Below, piece by piece: positions 8,880 to 18,931 of a DNA stretch of 64,000 nucleotides. The notes below the pieces were generated by a model. That model ran no database searches and was not told the origin of the DNA. It saw nothing but the letters and a program-made list of their open reading frames with translations. Positions within the stretch are counted from its first letter, which is position 1. The number at the start of each line of letters is the position of its first letter. The DNA lies in the NCBI GenBank assembly GCA_963747105.1, contig CAVVEC010000008.1, positions 372,001-436,000 on the forward strand, written 5' to 3'. The stretch is from CAVVEC01 sp963747105. GTDB lineage: Bacteria > Acidobacteriota > Terriglobia > Terriglobales > Acidobacteriaceae. Position numbers and translations under genes: made by a program.

Positions 8880-9536
8880 TTAATTGCTCGGCTGTTCCCC
8901 GGCCGCTTCCTCTTCCGGAGCGCCGTGGCGGCGCAATAACTGTGGCAGGTTCTGCGAGAACGCCGAGCGCGGCAACACCATGTCACATCCCACTTCGTGG
9001 GCTTTCTGTTTCAAGTCTCCCTGCACGTGGGAAAGAAATCCGATAATCGAAGTTCGCTTCAGCTTGGTCTTGAGCTTGGGAATCAAGGTCAGGGGCTTGG
9101 CGTTGGCGTTGTTCAGGTCGAAGATGATCAGCGAGGGCTTCTCTTCCCCATTCTGCTTCATGCGCTCGCCCAGGTCTTTGTCGGTTTTGACGAACTCGAC
9201 TTTCACGTTGAGCTTGCGCGCGGTTTCCTGAATCTTGGCCTGAAAAAACATGTCCTCGACGAAGGCAAAGATGCGCGAGGATGCATCCTCGTTGGGCGGC
9301 AGCGGTTCCGGTTCCACCGGAGCATAGGCGGGAGCGAAGCCGGGACGGGAGCGCCCGCGGGGCGCCTTGTCGCCGCCCAGCGTGGCGCGATAGCTGTGAT
9401 CCATGGGCGCGGTGTAAATCCCGCTGTGTTGCTGGCGATCGCGGCCGAGACCGCCTGAGCGATTGGATGGGCGGCGTCCCCGACGCCGTCTGCCTCTTCC
9501 TCCGCTGCCGGAGGGTTGTCCGGGTCCAACATTCAT
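8880..9536 (-). CDS. Receiver-like protein with Gly/Arg-rich N-terminus
   Basis: The 218-residue product starts with about 90 residues rich in Gly, Arg, Ser and Pro. Then comes a ~110-residue alpha/beta domain that resembles a degenerate response-regulator receiver: a strand RIFAFVEDMFFQ, a phospho-acceptor-like aspartate in PSLIIFDLNN, SIIGFLSHV and a final helix with GCDMVLPRSAFSQNL. Several receiver acidic residues seem absent at strand 1, so phosphorylation is doubtful. No output domain is seen. The Arg-rich tail could bind nucleic acid; this is inference. Confidence 0.6.
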   Translation of the reverse strand: MNVGPGQPSGSGGRGRRRRGRRPSNRSGGLGRDRQQHSGIYTAPMDHSYRATLGGDKAPRGRSRPGFAPAYAPVEPEPLPPNEDASSRIFAFVEDMFFQAKIQETARKLNVKVEFVKTDKDLGERMKQNGEEKPSLIIFDLNNANAKPLTLIPKLKTKLKRTSIIGFLSHVQGDLKQKAHEVGCDMVLPRSAFSQNLPQLLRRHGAPEEEAAGEQPSN

Positions 9537-9962
9537 ATAAGGTTTCTCGTTGTGTAGTCTGCCGTTTCAGTCCGCCCCGAGAGGGACTTGCCTTTCCTGC
9601 CTCGGTGCTACCGCTTTCCGGTTGGTGCTTCGCCTCGCGCACATGCACGAAGCGCGCGTTGAAACCCGATGCGGTTGGAATTCATTCGCGAATGATCGTT
9701 GTCCGTTTAGGCGCCTGGAGCACGAAGGGCGCGGGAGGCCAGCTAGGGAGCATGGCCGCTTGGGAACACTTTCATGGTATCCCTCATCACGGATGGAACG
9801 CAAGTGCAAAGTAGATGTAATTTTGCACAGAGGTAACTGTAGGGCTGTCCGAGACTCCGATTCGGATGCGGGGTCAGTTGGAGGTCAACCACAAAGGACA
9901 CGAAGTCGCACGAAGGAACCCGCCGAACTTGGGACGCCCGCGCCTCCATCGGAAACTAGTCC
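9537..9962. other. Intergenic stretch, no gene recognised
   Basis: These 426 bp hold short open frames on both strands, none with recognisable composition or ribosome binding site. The segment at ~9891-9925 (ACCACAAAGGACACGAAG) belongs to the CACAAAGG-type repeats also seen near 330 and 3757. Confidence 0.5.
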
Positions 9963-11223
9963 CTAGCTTCCCGCGTTCATTTGCCGCGCCCACTGCATGG
10001 CTTGCCAGTGGCTCTCCGCAACTTCGCTTTCGCTGAGACGGAGTTCTTTCCCCAGTTCCGCCGCTTGCTCCCACTCGCCGGATTCTCTTGCCAGCATCAA
10101 ACGATACAGCGGCCGCAGGCGGCTGGCTCCGCCCAGCAGTACCGCTTTGCTTTCGTGATCCAGTGGAACGCTCTCCAGCACCCGGTCCATCGGGGTTTCC
10201 AGAATCACGTCCATCAGGGAAAGCAGGCCCATGAGGAACAAATCCGAGTCGCCATGCTGGATTTTCGGCGAAAGCAGCTCACAGAAGCGGGCCCGGACCA
10301 GCGCCGAGAGCACCAGTTCGCTGGACTTGTTTTGGCCCGCGCCCAGCGTTGCTACCAGGCGCACCCAGCGGCGCACTTCGCGTTCCCCCAGAATCGCCAG
10401 GGCATGGCGCACGGAGTGGATCTCATTACCAAATCCAAAAGCCGCGGAGTTCATGTAACGCAGCAAGCGGTAGCACAGCGAGGCCTCGCTTTTGATCACG
10501 TTCTCGATTTCGCGCACGTCCAACTCCGGCTGCGAGACCACTTGTAGCATGCGCAGGTAATTGAGGCGATTGGCCGGGATTTCTCTCGCCGTCAGGGTCT
10601 CGGGCTTGCGAAAAAAGTAGCCCTGAAAATACAGGAAACCAGCCTTCCGCGCGGCGATAAACTCCTCGCGGGTCTCCACTTTCTCCGCCAACATGCGGCT
10701 GCGCCAAGGGCCGTAGCGTTTGACCAGCGCTTCCCCTGTCCATGGGGGTCCGGCGCAGATCCACTTTGATGATGTCGGCCAGATCGGTCAGCGGCTCGCG
10801 CGGGTCGTTCACCGTGAAGTCGTCGAGCGCAATCAGATATCCGGCTTCCTTCAGATGACGACACGCCGCGATCACCAGGTCATCCACGGCGACCGACTCC
10901 AGAACCTCGACCACGGTCTGGGAGGAGGGCAGCAAAGTAATGTAATCCTTGAGCAGCACGTCGCGGGTGCAGTTGATGAAGGCGCGGCGTCCATCACAGA
11001 GGACGTCGAGCCCCATCAGCATGGAAGTGCTCAAAGTGTTGCGCGAAGCCGCGTCAGCATCCGCGTGACAGAAATAATCCTCCACGCCGTCGCGGAAGAG
11101 CAGTTCGTAGCCGAAAACCTTCTCGTCGGCGCTAAGAATCGGCTGCCGCGCCACAAACTGGGTTCCGGGTTTGGGGGCTGGCTTCGCTTCACCGGGGCCG
11201 AGGGCAGGAACAGGGGCGTTCAT
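9963..11223 (-). pseudogene. EAL/HDOD domain protein (YuxH-like), one frameshift
   Basis: Two frames join to one ~419-residue protein. The N-terminal part (11223 down to ~10735) has the degenerate EAL fold: FVARQPILSADEKVFGYELL, FINCTRDVL, LIALDDF and IIKVDLR. The C-terminal part (~10735 down to 9963) completes EAL with the FLYFQGYFF strand and carries an HDOD domain (NRLNYLRMLQVV, YRLLRYMNSAAFG, VRRWVRLVATLG). The break lies in a four-base G run near 10735, between TPMDRG and ALVKRYGPWRSRM. The EAL motif itself is degenerate, as usual in this family, which signals rather than cleaves cyclic di-GMP. The single homopolymer indel suggests sequence error. Confidence 0.87.
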
Positions 11224-11309
11224 GCTTAGTCTATCGGCAGAATACTCGGGAAGATTACTTTCTACGTCCAGGCGTGCCGGCAGTTCGGCTCTTCAGCCGG
11301 ATGGCGGAA

Positions 11310-11726
11310 TTACTCCTCGACCCACTCTACCCCGCAGGTGTAGCACTTCCAGCTATTCTTGCGAACCGGCAGGGGAAATTGCAGCAGCAGCCACAGGCCA
11401 TAGGTCCAGAAGCGATCGATTTTTTCGAAACCAATATCGAGCGAATAGCAGCGCGGACAGCGGGGCTGGATGTAGTCTTCGCCAACCTCGGCTTCGCTGA
11501 ACTCGGGCGGGATGGGCTCGTCGAGCAGGGAGCGTGCTGATTCAGCGTCTTGCCGGCTGACCTGCAGCCGGATGCCGCCAATGGCATTGGACAGCAGCCA
11601 GTCCATCCGTACCAGGTTACCGTCCGCCAGCACACATGCAATTCCCGCCGACTCCAGCTTGCCCTTGGCCAGCAGAGCTTCGGGAACGTCGCGGAAGTGT
11701 TGCAGAGTGACGAGTTCAGTCGGCAT
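11310..11726 (-). CDS. DUF2007-like protein with zinc ribbon
   Basis: This 138-residue protein begins with a ferredoxin-like segment typical of DUF2007 putative signal-transducing proteins (LVTLQHFRDVPEALLAKGKL, then GIRLQV and a DAESARSLLDE helix). The C-terminal half has two cysteine pairs (CPRC and CYTC) that could bind zinc, around a hydrophobic WTYGLWLLLQFPLPV stretch. Function is unknown. It follows the EAL/HDOD gene in transcription order upstream by 87 bp and may share its promoter. Confidence 0.75.
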   Translation of the reverse strand: MPTELVTLQHFRDVPEALLAKGKLESAGIACVLADGNLVRMDWLLSNAIGGIRLQVSRQDAESARSLLDEPIPPEFSEAEVGEDYIQPRCPRCYSLDIGFEKIDRFWTYGLWLLLQFPLPVRKNSWKCYTCGVEWVEE

Positions 11727-12040
11727 TTTTTGCGAACGGGACCGCAGCCACGCTGACCATATTCTTCAGAGATTCCTCGGTCAAAGTCTTCGGGCCGCAG
11801 GGTCAGGATACTACGATGGCTCCGGGTCCCGCTACAGGTGTGGCTTTCGGGCAGTGGGTGAGTATGAGTTTGTCCACTGCCTTTCTTTGCGGCCTTTGCG
11901 AATTCTTGGCGCACTTTGCGGTTAAAGCCTTTTACCGCGAAGCTCGCTAAGAAATACCGCGAAGTCCGCAAAGCAAGAAGCCGGCGACAATTTCAATAGC
12001 GCGCCATGGGCGAGGGCGCCCGAGCCACAAACCCTGCCGC
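11727..12040. other. Intergenic repeat-bearing stretch
   Basis: No gene is recognised. The part at ~11878-11985 holds imperfect inverted repeats of the type CTTTGCGGCCTTTGCG...CCGCGAAG...CCGCAAAGC, similar in style to dispersed repeats elsewhere in the window. Confidence 0.5.
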
Positions 12041-12074
12041 AAAAAGAAATGCGCTCCGTTTTTCGCGGAGCGCA
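12041..12074 (-). terminator. Rho-independent terminator of the S53 protease gene
   Basis: Read on the minus strand, an ATGCGCTCCG arm, a CGAAAAA loop and a CGGAGCGCAT arm are followed by TTCTTTTTG. It starts 38 bp past the stop of the S53 gene. Confidence 0.85.
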
Positions 12075-12111
12075 TCGAGCATACTGAAACTTCAGCAGCC
12101 TGACCGGTCTG

Positions 12112-14796
12112 CTATTGGACGTTTAAGGTGACGGTCACCGGATGGCTGAGGGGATTGGCGCCGCTGGTTGCAGCCGTGATCGTCACCGTAGTGCTGCCGG
12201 TCGGCGTTCCCGGATTGGTTGGCGTGCTGCTACCCCCGCCGCAGGCCACCATCCACAGCGTCGAACCGGCTAGCACCGCAAACAGGCTCAGCAGGAGCAT
12301 CCTCCGCAAGGTCCGCTTGCGCCCGGTTGCCGGAACCACCAACCCCATCAGGCCGGGCAGCAGCAAAGCATAGAATATCCTTCGGCCGCGCCCAAACGGA
12401 TGCCGCAATTCCGAAGCCGCCGTCGTGTTGAAAGTGACGGTATAGCTGGTTGTCGTGTTCTTCGTGGCCGTGCAAGTGGTCTCCGAGGGCAGCGGCGAGC
12501 AAGTGAAACTAAGCGCCTGGTTAAAGCCGCCCAGCGGCGTGATGGTGAGCGTGGTCTCCCCGCTCAGCCCGGGAGAACTCACAGTGACGCTTGTGGGGTT
12601 GGCCGCAATCGTGAAGTCCTCCACGTCCAACGACGCTGATCCGGTCGAGGGGTTGAAGTTTGTATCTCCGCTGTAGTCTGCATTGATCGTGTAGATCGCC
12701 GCCGTGAGCGCGCTGGTGTTGTAGCTGACGCTCGCAGTGCCGTTGCTCAAGTTCTGCGGCGTGCCGATTTGAGTGGACCCATTGTAAAAGGTCACGGTTC
12801 CAGTCGGTGTGCCGCTGCCGCCGCCGCAAACATGTTTTACGGTAGCAGTGAGGGTCACGCTGACATTGGCCTGGTAGTTCACCCCGGTGGGCACTACAGT
12901 GAGCACTGTAGCGCTGGGTGCTTTCCCTCCGGAGACACTCGAGTTCGTCACGAAATTGCACGCATCCACCGAACCCCACCCGGTCACCTGGTCATAGCCC
13001 GTACCCGCGTTGTATCCGAATTGATAAGGAGGGGTGGATGGGCAATTCGGTGTGCCCTTCGTGCAGGGAACGATATTGCTCCCGGTGGTGACGTCGTGAA
13101 AAGCAGCCGGGTTGGTCGCCGCTAATGGGTAAAGAATGGGATTGATGTTGCCCTGCTTGTTTCCCAGATACTGATTCTGCAAGGTCACGATCCCGGCAAA
13201 GACAGGCGTCGAGGCAGAAGTCCCGCCGACGATGTCGAAATTGCCGCCGGTGCAACTGCCGCTATCGCACAAAATGTAGCCGTCGTGATCCGCCGAGGCA
13301 GTCATTGCGATATCGGGCACGTCGCGAACACCGTCATTGGGCACGCCCACACCAGTCTGCCATGAGGGCTTGGGAAAGCCTTTGCAGCTACCGCCGTTGG
13401 CGACGGCACAACTGCTGGCGCCGCCGCCGCTAGCCACCAGCGAGTTATCGGCGACCGAATCGTTCCACGCCATTTCGGGGATGTAGGAAATCGCCGACTC
13501 ACCGTTTCCGTTGTTGCTTGTATTCCAGTAGGTTCCGCCACCTTCGTCAAACTCGTTGCCGCCCACGCCGGTGACTTCCGGGCTGCTGGCGGGATAGTTC
13601 ACAGCCAAGCCATACTTGGCAACCATGTTGCCGTAATCACAAGCCGCCGCACCCGTATCGCCCGAGGAGGCGAAAAAAGTGATGCCTTCGGTGTTCGCTT
13701 TCACCAGTTCCAGTTCGTTCGCCGAAATGAAAGAAAGCGGTGTCTGGGCTTCGCATAAGCCATAGCTCATGCTGATGACTGGCGCCAGATTATTGTCAAT
13801 CGCATACTGGGCCGAGGTGTTCACTCCCCCGTGGTTGGCGTCACACTTGACAAAGTAGATGTTGGCGCTCCGCGCCACCGCACCCGACCATTCGAGATCC
13901 AGATCAGCCTCGATCAGATCACCAGTGGTTCCAGGGTCAACACAGCCTGTGGCGAGGACCTGGGTGGGATCGTTCTTAGACAGCTTGAACATCGAACGGA
14001 AGGTGTCAATGTCCGAGGTCGCAATGTCGGTTTGCCCCACGATCACCAACTTCTGCCCGCTGCCGTTGTAGCCCGCAGCGTAAAGCGAGCTGATATCGTA
14101 GATGGTCGCCAGATCATCCGGCGCCAGAAAGTGTTGCCCGCCGCTCGTGTATTGGTGGTGGAAAATGTCAGGCCGCATGGCGCCACCGGGATTAAGTTTT
14201 CTCACTCCCATCGGTTTCAAGCCGAAATTGTCCAGGCCGCGGAAGGCCAACACCACGTCCGCCAGCGCCTTGGGGATAGAGGGATCGGTCACGTTGGCAA
14301 AGTGCATCTCTCCGTCTACCTTGTAGCGATGGATTTCGGTGTGGAAAACGCTCTGCACTTGCCCCGCGGTTCCCCGGAATGCAATCCAGTCATGGCCGCG
14401 GGCGACTTGCACGATGCCGAATCCCTGCGACCGCAGCCAGGTGGCGATCCTGTGAAGATCCCCGGTGCTCATGCCAAAACGCGCGGCATACTGTTCCGGA
14501 GTCAGCCAGTTGTGATAATTCGGCGAGTGCGGGTCTTGCTGCTCGGCCAGAAACTGCGTCAGGTCGGCTTGCTGGCTGGCCGAGGGCTGGAAGATCATGG
14601 TGATGTAGCCCAGCTTGAACGACGGCTCAACCGGACCCTGGTCGTACTCCGTCCGGGCCTGGGGCGAAACGTGGCCTTTAAGAACTACGGTCTGGCTATT
14701 GTCTATGGTGGTGAGGACACGGTCGGGCTGTGCCGCCCAAGCGGAAACAGTCCCTAACACCAGCAAAGCAGGAAGCATCCGCAGCGATAATTTCAT
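12112..14796 (-). CDS. Secreted S53 (sedolisin/kumamolisin) protease with Ig-like C-terminus
   Basis: The start at 14796 is supported by AAGGAG 5 nt upstream. The ~894-residue protein has a signal peptide, a pro-kumamolisin activation domain (residues ~45-200, with HNWLTPEQYAARFG), and an S53 domain (~225-630) with the Glu/Asp pair in IEADLDLEW, the oxyanion aspartate in SSGDTGAAACD and the serine in GGTSASTPVFAGI. A Big/Ig-like domain (TPTGTVTFYNGS) and another beta domain follow, then a hydrophobic segment and a CGGG near the C-terminus. S53 enzymes are acid-active serine-carboxyl proteases, suited to acidic soil. Complete and well terminated. Confidence 0.92.
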   Translation of the reverse strand: MKLSLRMLPALLVLGTVSAWAAQPDRVLTTIDNSQTVVLKGHVSPQARTEYDQGPVEPSFKLGYITMIFQPSASQQADLTQFLAEQQDPHSPNYHNWLTPEQYAARFGMSTGDLHRIATWLRSQGFGIVQVARGHDWIAFRGTAGQVQSVFHTEIHRYKVDGEMHFANVTDPSIPKALADVVLAFRGLDNFGLKPMGVRKLNPGGAMRPDIFHHQYTSGGQHFLAPDDLATIYDISSLYAAGYNGSGQKLVIVGQTDIATSDIDTFRSMFKLSKNDPTQVLATGCVDPGTTGDLIEADLDLEWSGAVARSANIYFVKCDANHGGVNTSAQYAIDNNLAPVISMSYGLCEAQTPLSFISANELELVKANTEGITFFASSGDTGAAACDYGNMVAKYGLAVNYPASSPEVTGVGGNEFDEGGGTYWNTSNNGNGESAISYIPEMAWNDSVADNSLVASGGGASSCAVANGGSCKGFPKPSWQTGVGVPNDGVRDVPDIAMTASADHDGYILCDSGSCTGGNFDIVGGTSASTPVFAGIVTLQNQYLGNKQGNINPILYPLAATNPAAFHDVTTGSNIVPCTKGTPNCPSTPPYQFGYNAGTGYDQVTGWGSVDACNFVTNSSVSGGKAPSATVLTVVPTGVNYQANVSVTLTATVKHVCGGGSGTPTGTVTFYNGSTQIGTPQNLSNGTASVSYNTSALTAAIYTINADYSGDTNFNPSTGSASLDVEDFTIAANPTSVTVSSPGLSGETTLTITPLGGFNQALSFTCSPLPSETTCTATKNTTTSYTVTFNTTAASELRHPFGRGRRIFYALLLPGLMGLVVPATGRKRTLRRMLLLSLFAVLAGSTLWMVACGGGSSTPTNPGTPTGSTTVTITAATSGANPLSHPVTVTLNVQ

Positions 14797-15023
14797 AGGT
14801 TCTCCTTGGGGCAACGCGGGTTTCTACTCCCGGATTGGATGGTTGCCCATAACGATACGAACGCCCCAAAGACCGTCAAAAGGTCACCAAAGTACATAAG
14901 ATGCAGGAGAAAGCGGTTGGCTGGAACGTACCACAACTTGCATCCGCGAGTACAGAGGGAGTTCCGAAGCGGTTAAGCCTTGTGGACATCCGTTCAGAGG
15001 GCCGTTGTCCGGGAGCCAATGCT

Positions 15024-16972
15024 CTAGTCCGCATTCGCCGCATGGGGCGTCGAGGCTGGAACCGAGGCGCCCGACAGAGTGGCCCACCCGCGGCGGGAAA
15101 GATCCCAGAAGATCAGATAGCCGGCAACACTTGCCACCAGCAAGAGCACAACTCCCCAGAGCCACTGTTGGAAAACCAGCTTGCCGATCCCGAACAAACA
15201 TCCGTAAACCAGGATCACGCCCATCACCCAATTAAACGCGTTGCTGGCCACGTCGCGCACCTCCGGCAGCTCCGGAACCAGGCTGCGCGATCCGCTTCCA
15301 GCCATGCACAGTGGGATGCACTCGTTTGTAGAACGCTACCAGTGTCGGCTCCGATTCCGGCTTGGTCACAAAAGTCGCAATCAGCCAGACAACGGTCGTG
15401 ATCGCGCCGGTGATGAGCGCGCTCTTCGCGTACACCACAGCGCTATTGCCTGAGAATTGCAGGCGGTGGAGCCCGAAAGTCACAGCGGCGGCCGCGATCA
15501 TGGCGGAAATCTCGCTCCAGGCGTTGATCCGCCACCAATACCAGCGCAGGATGTAAACCGCCCCGGTTCCGAAGCCGATGTTCAGCACCAGGTCCCAGCC
15601 CTGCTTGATGGAAGTCAACTGCATCGCGGTGTACCCGCTCACCAGCACCAGACAACAAGGTGAAAACTTTGCTGACCAGCACGTAATGCCGTTCTCGGTC
15701 GAACCGCGCACCATGAATCGTTTGTAGAGATCGTTGACCAGGTAGGAGCAGCCCCAGTTCAGTTGGGTTCCTACGGTGGACATGAAAGCCGCCAGGAACG
15801 CCGCGACCATCAGGCCGCGAAGCGCGGGGGGTAGATAATCGCGCAACACCATGACATAGCCTTGCTCGGGATTTTGCGCGAAGGCCGCGCTGGGATGAAG
15901 CCCTCCATTGGGCGAATATACGACGATAGCCACAAGGGCGGTGACAATCCACGGCCAGGGGCGCAGCGCATAATGCGCGATGTTGAACCACAGGGTTGCG
16001 CCCAGGGAATTCTTTTCGTCTTTCGCGCTGAACATGCGCTGGGCGACGTAGCCGCCGCCGCCGGGCTCGGCTCCCGGATACCAGGCCAGCCACCACTGCA
16101 TGCACAAATAGACGAAGAACGTCAGCAGCGGCAGCGTCCAAAGCGCATCGGTGGTCCAGCCCAGATGAAAGTCGGGCAGAAACGCAACTGGGTCGGCGGT
16201 TTGCACGCCGGTTTGGCGGACGTTGTTCTCGATGGTTTGCAACTGGATCTGCAGAGCTTGCATGCCGCCAATTTTCGCCACGGCTACCCAGGCCAGCACG
16301 ATGATCATGGTCATCTTGAGCGCGAATTGAAACAGGTCCGTCACCAGCACACCCCAAACCCGCCGATGAAGGTGTAAATCCCGGTGAAAGGAATGATGAC
16401 GAAAATGCAGATCAGCAGCGCCGTGGTGTGCGGATCGCCCAGCGTGTACTGGAAGACGTGGCCCGCCGACGGCAGCTTGCAGCACGCGCCCTTCGGCGAT
16501 CGCCGGACCCAGCAGAACGGTGATGATGTTGGTCATGGCCTGAGTAACCCATCCCAGGATGAAGCAGTTCATGAACAGGCCCAGATAGACGGCTTTAAAG
16601 CCGCGCAGAAACGCGGCTGGCTTGCCGCCGTAGCGGATTTCGACAAATTGCACATCGGTCAGAGATCTCAGCACGGCGCCAATAGCGCGCGAAGAAGAAC
16701 ACGGTCAACATGCCGCCGACGCACAGGCCCCACCAGATCCAGTTGCCGGCAATGCCAGACTTGGCCACCAGCCCGCACACTAATAAAGGAGTGTCGGCGG
16801 CGAACGTGGTCGCCACCATCGAGGTTCCGGCCAGCCACCAGGAAACATCGCGGCCGGAGACGAAGAATTCCTCTGTATTTCCGCTGGCCCGGCGGCGGTA
16901 GTAAATGCCGATCAGCAGATTGATCAGCAGGTAGCCGGCGATGACGATCCAATCGGTCGAAGTAAGAGGCAT
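15024..16972 (-). pseudogene. Sodium:solute symporter (SSS family), several frameshifts
   Basis: Fragments in different frames line up to a ~640-residue sodium/solute symporter with about 13 membrane helices. The N-terminus has TDWIVIAGYLLINLLIGIYY and the GRDVSWWLAGTSMVATTFAA signature; the middle has WYPGAEPGGGGYVAQRM and AAFLAAFMSTVGTQLNWG; the last fragment ends at 15024. Breaks lie near 16677, ~16470 and ~16350 (compensating pair), twice around 15660-15700, and near 15295. Every fragment retains good coding sense, so this is either a recent pseudogene or, more likely, poor consensus over this gene. Substrate cannot be told. Confidence 0.82.
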
Positions 16973-17073
16973 CGCGTAGTCCGTTTCGCGGACTCTCCTG
17001 ATCCTTCTGCCTGGGATTTACTCCCTGCATCTTACCGCGAGTGACAAGGGCAAATTGGGCACGTCGCAGTTAA

Positions 17074-17103
17074 TTGGCGCAAACCGTCCGAATCTGCTAC
17101 ACT
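17074..17103 (+). promoter_or_regulatory. Likely promoter of the cold-shock gene
   Basis: TTGGCG (17074-17079) and TACACT (17098-17103) are 18 bp apart. The implied 5' untranslated region is about 115 nt, the sort of long leader that cold-shock mRNAs often carry; leader function is inference. Confidence 0.45.
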
Positions 17104-17224
17104 GTAGGTGCGTTTGATATGAATCGGTTGTTGAGCAGCTTCTCGCTACACCAGCAAGTCCTGCCCTTAGTACCTCCGACTCACCCTTCAGCGTAAATAA
17201 TTTGAAAAGGACACAAGCAACAAC

Positions 17225-17428
17225 ATGGCAGAACAAGGAACAGTAAAGTGGTTTAACGACGCCAAAGGCTACGGCTTCATCAGCCGCCAGACTGGCGAAG
17301 ACGTATTCGTGCACTTCTCGGCGATTCAAGCAGGCGGCTTTCGCAGCCTGCAAGAAGGCCAGAGTGTGGAATTCGATGTGACCAAGGGACCCAAGGGCTG
17401 GCAAGCTGAGAACGTTCGCCCGCTGTAA
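17225..17428 (+). CDS. Cold-shock domain protein
   Basis: The 67-residue product is a complete cold-shock domain: it begins with GTVKWFNDAKGYGFI (RNP1 KGYGFI) and has RNP2 as DVFVHFSAI, ending in GWQAENVRPL. These proteins bind single-stranded RNA/DNA and act as RNA chaperones. An AAAAGGACA ribosome-binding region precedes the ATG. Length is normal for the CspA family. Confidence 0.97.
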   Translation: MAEQGTVKWFNDAKGYGFISRQTGEDVFVHFSAIQAGGFRSLQEGQSVEFDVTKGPKGWQAENVRPL

Positions 17429-17452
17429 AACCGGCGACGTCGCGATAAGAAT

Positions 17453-17487
17453 ACGTGCCCGCCAACCGCAACAAGGGGCGGGCACGT
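17453..17487 (+). terminator. Strong hairpin after the cold-shock gene
   Basis: Perfect 11-bp arms ACGTGCCCGCC and GGCGGGCACGT with a 13-nt loop start 25 bp past the stop. The T tract is weak (TTCC), so it may be a terminator, an mRNA-stabilising stem or a REP-like palindrome. Confidence 0.5.
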
Positions 17488-17552
17488 TCCTAAGAGTTAA
17501 CCCTAAACGCTCCCCTAAGAGTTACAATAAGGACATCGCATTGGAGTTCTCC

Positions 17553-17816
17553 ATGTCAGGTGACTCGAAGGGCTCGTTCGCTGTCATCCGCTACAACTTA
17601 CGAACCTATGAATCCGGCGGCGTCATGGCCGTCATCCGGGGCCGGGAAAGCGCCGAGTCCATCCTGAAGCAATTCGAGAAAAGCCAGAGCTCGGAAGATC
17701 GTCACATCGGCTGGCGTTATTTTCTGGAAAAAACCGACTTGAGACCGGGCATGGACCCCGCCGAAGCCACCAGCCTCCGCCAGACGCGTCTGGAAATTCG
17801 CGAGTCGCAAGCCTAG
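17553..17816 (+). CDS. Hypothetical protein
   Basis: The ATG at 17553 has GGAG 6-8 nt upstream and is preferred over the TTG at 17541. The 87-residue product has a beta-rich first half (SFAVIRYNLRTYESGGVMAVI) and a charged helical second half, without signal peptide or known motif. Not recognised. Codon use is like its neighbours. Confidence 0.6.
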   Translation: MSGDSKGSFAVIRYNLRTYESGGVMAVIRGRESAESILKQFEKSQSSEDRHIGWRYFLEKTDLRPGMDPAEATSLRQTRLEIRESQA

Positions 17817-17898
17817 CAGCGTTCCGGCATTCGTACGATCTCCTAAGAAACCTTCCCGCCTGCTCCGCACGTGCGCGGAGAATCCGGCGCAGATGAAA

Positions 17899-18240
17899 TC
17901 AGTGCTGGCGTTCCGTCTCCATCAAGATGGTGGCGAAGTTGCGCCCGCCGAGCGCAAATCCTTGTTGCACATGCCCGGTCACGGCCACTTTCGCGCCGTT
18001 ACCAGGAATTCCATAGCGTTTACTGAAAACCCACATGGTTCCCGTGCCATCATCAATTTCAAATACGCCGCTCCCGAGCGCTCCGAAGGAATCGACGACA
18101 TGCCCGGCAATGGTCACTTCTTTGCCCGCGAACCGGCCGGGATCGCGATTGATCTTCTCGATGCTTTCGCGCGGAGGGCAACCTGCGAGAAGCAGGCTGG
18201 CAAGAATCACCAACCACGGGGAAGGAATGCTGGTATGCAT
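17899..18240 (-). CDS. Small lipoprotein with OB-fold-like domain
   Basis: The ATG at 18240 gives a 113-residue lipoprotein with a signal peptide and lipobox LLAGC. The mature part (GKEVTIAGHVVDSFG, GVFEIDDGTGTMWVFS, GAKVAVTGHVQQGF) has the strand pattern of an OB-fold of the kind seen in bacterial tRNA_anti-like and BOF-type proteins. Its role is unknown; it is probably anchored in the periplasmic face of a membrane. Confidence 0.7.
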   Translation of the reverse strand: MHTSIPSPWLVILASLLLAGCPPRESIEKINRDPGRFAGKEVTIAGHVVDSFGALGSGVFEIDDGTGTMWVFSKRYGIPGNGAKVAVTGHVQQGFALGGRNFATILMETERQH

Positions 18241-18395
18241 TTTCGGCACAGATCCTCTCCGATCTGCAAAGTACGGTACACGCTACTAACCCGAGCGCTT
18301 GCGGAAAGTTGTCCGTTTCAGCAAGCCGCCGATTTGCCTATGCCACACAATCCAACATAGAGTAATTCGTTCGGCCCGGGATCGGGGCTTTCGCC

Positions 18396-18866
18396 ATGGA
18401 GATGATTCAACACATCCAACGGCTCCTCCGCTACGACGATTGGGCCAACCGGGAGGTGTTCACCTCACTCCAGGGAGTGCAGGAACCGCCCCCACGCTCG
18501 CTGAAACTGCTGGCACACATCCTCTCCGCCGAGAGGCTATGGCTGGAGCGCCTGCGTCTCCAGAAGCAGACCTACCCGGTTTGGCCGCAATTCAGGCTGG
18601 CGCAATGCAAACTTGAAGTCGCCGAACTGCCCGGGCTGTGGAAGAACTATCTGGCTGCGCTGGGCGAGTCCGGTCTCTCCCGCTCCCTCACCTACAAGAA
18701 CACGAAGGGAGAGAGCTTTACCAGCACGAAGCAGGATATTGTGCTGCACGTGGTCATGCACTCGGCTTATCATCGCGGCCAGATTGCTGCCGACATGCGC
18801 GCCGCGGGATTCACTCCAGCTTACACCGACTTCATTCACGCCGTGCGGCAGGAGTTTGTAGAATAG
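18396..18866 (+). CDS. DinB-family protein
   Basis: This 156-residue four-helix protein matches the DinB/YfiT-like family. It has the N-terminal LLRYDDWANREV motif, a first metal histidine in LLAHILSAERLWLERL, and the histidine pair in HVVMHSAYHRGQIA near residue 125. Family members bind a divalent metal through three histidines; several are thiol transferases, many are uncharacterised. Complete. Confidence 0.88.
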   Translation: MEMIQHIQRLLRYDDWANREVFTSLQGVQEPPPRSLKLLAHILSAERLWLERLRLQKQTYPVWPQFRLAQCKLEVAELPGLWKNYLAALGESGLSRSLTYKNTKGESFTSTKQDIVLHVVMHSAYHRGQIAADMRAAGFTPAYTDFIHAVRQEFVE

Positions 18867-18931
18867 AAGCTGGTAAGCGGTTCCTCGAGCCGCGTGATAT
18901 TTTGTCTTTGTCCAGATTCGTATTGGAATCC

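Noticed and set aside
9537..9962. Small genes between the receiver-like and EAL/HDOD genes
   Set aside because: Frames on both strands lack start signals and have biased composition; left as intergenic.
17104..17224. Riboswitch in the leader before the cold-shock gene
   Set aside because: No known metabolite riboswitch motif was visible; a cold-shock leader is the more natural reading.
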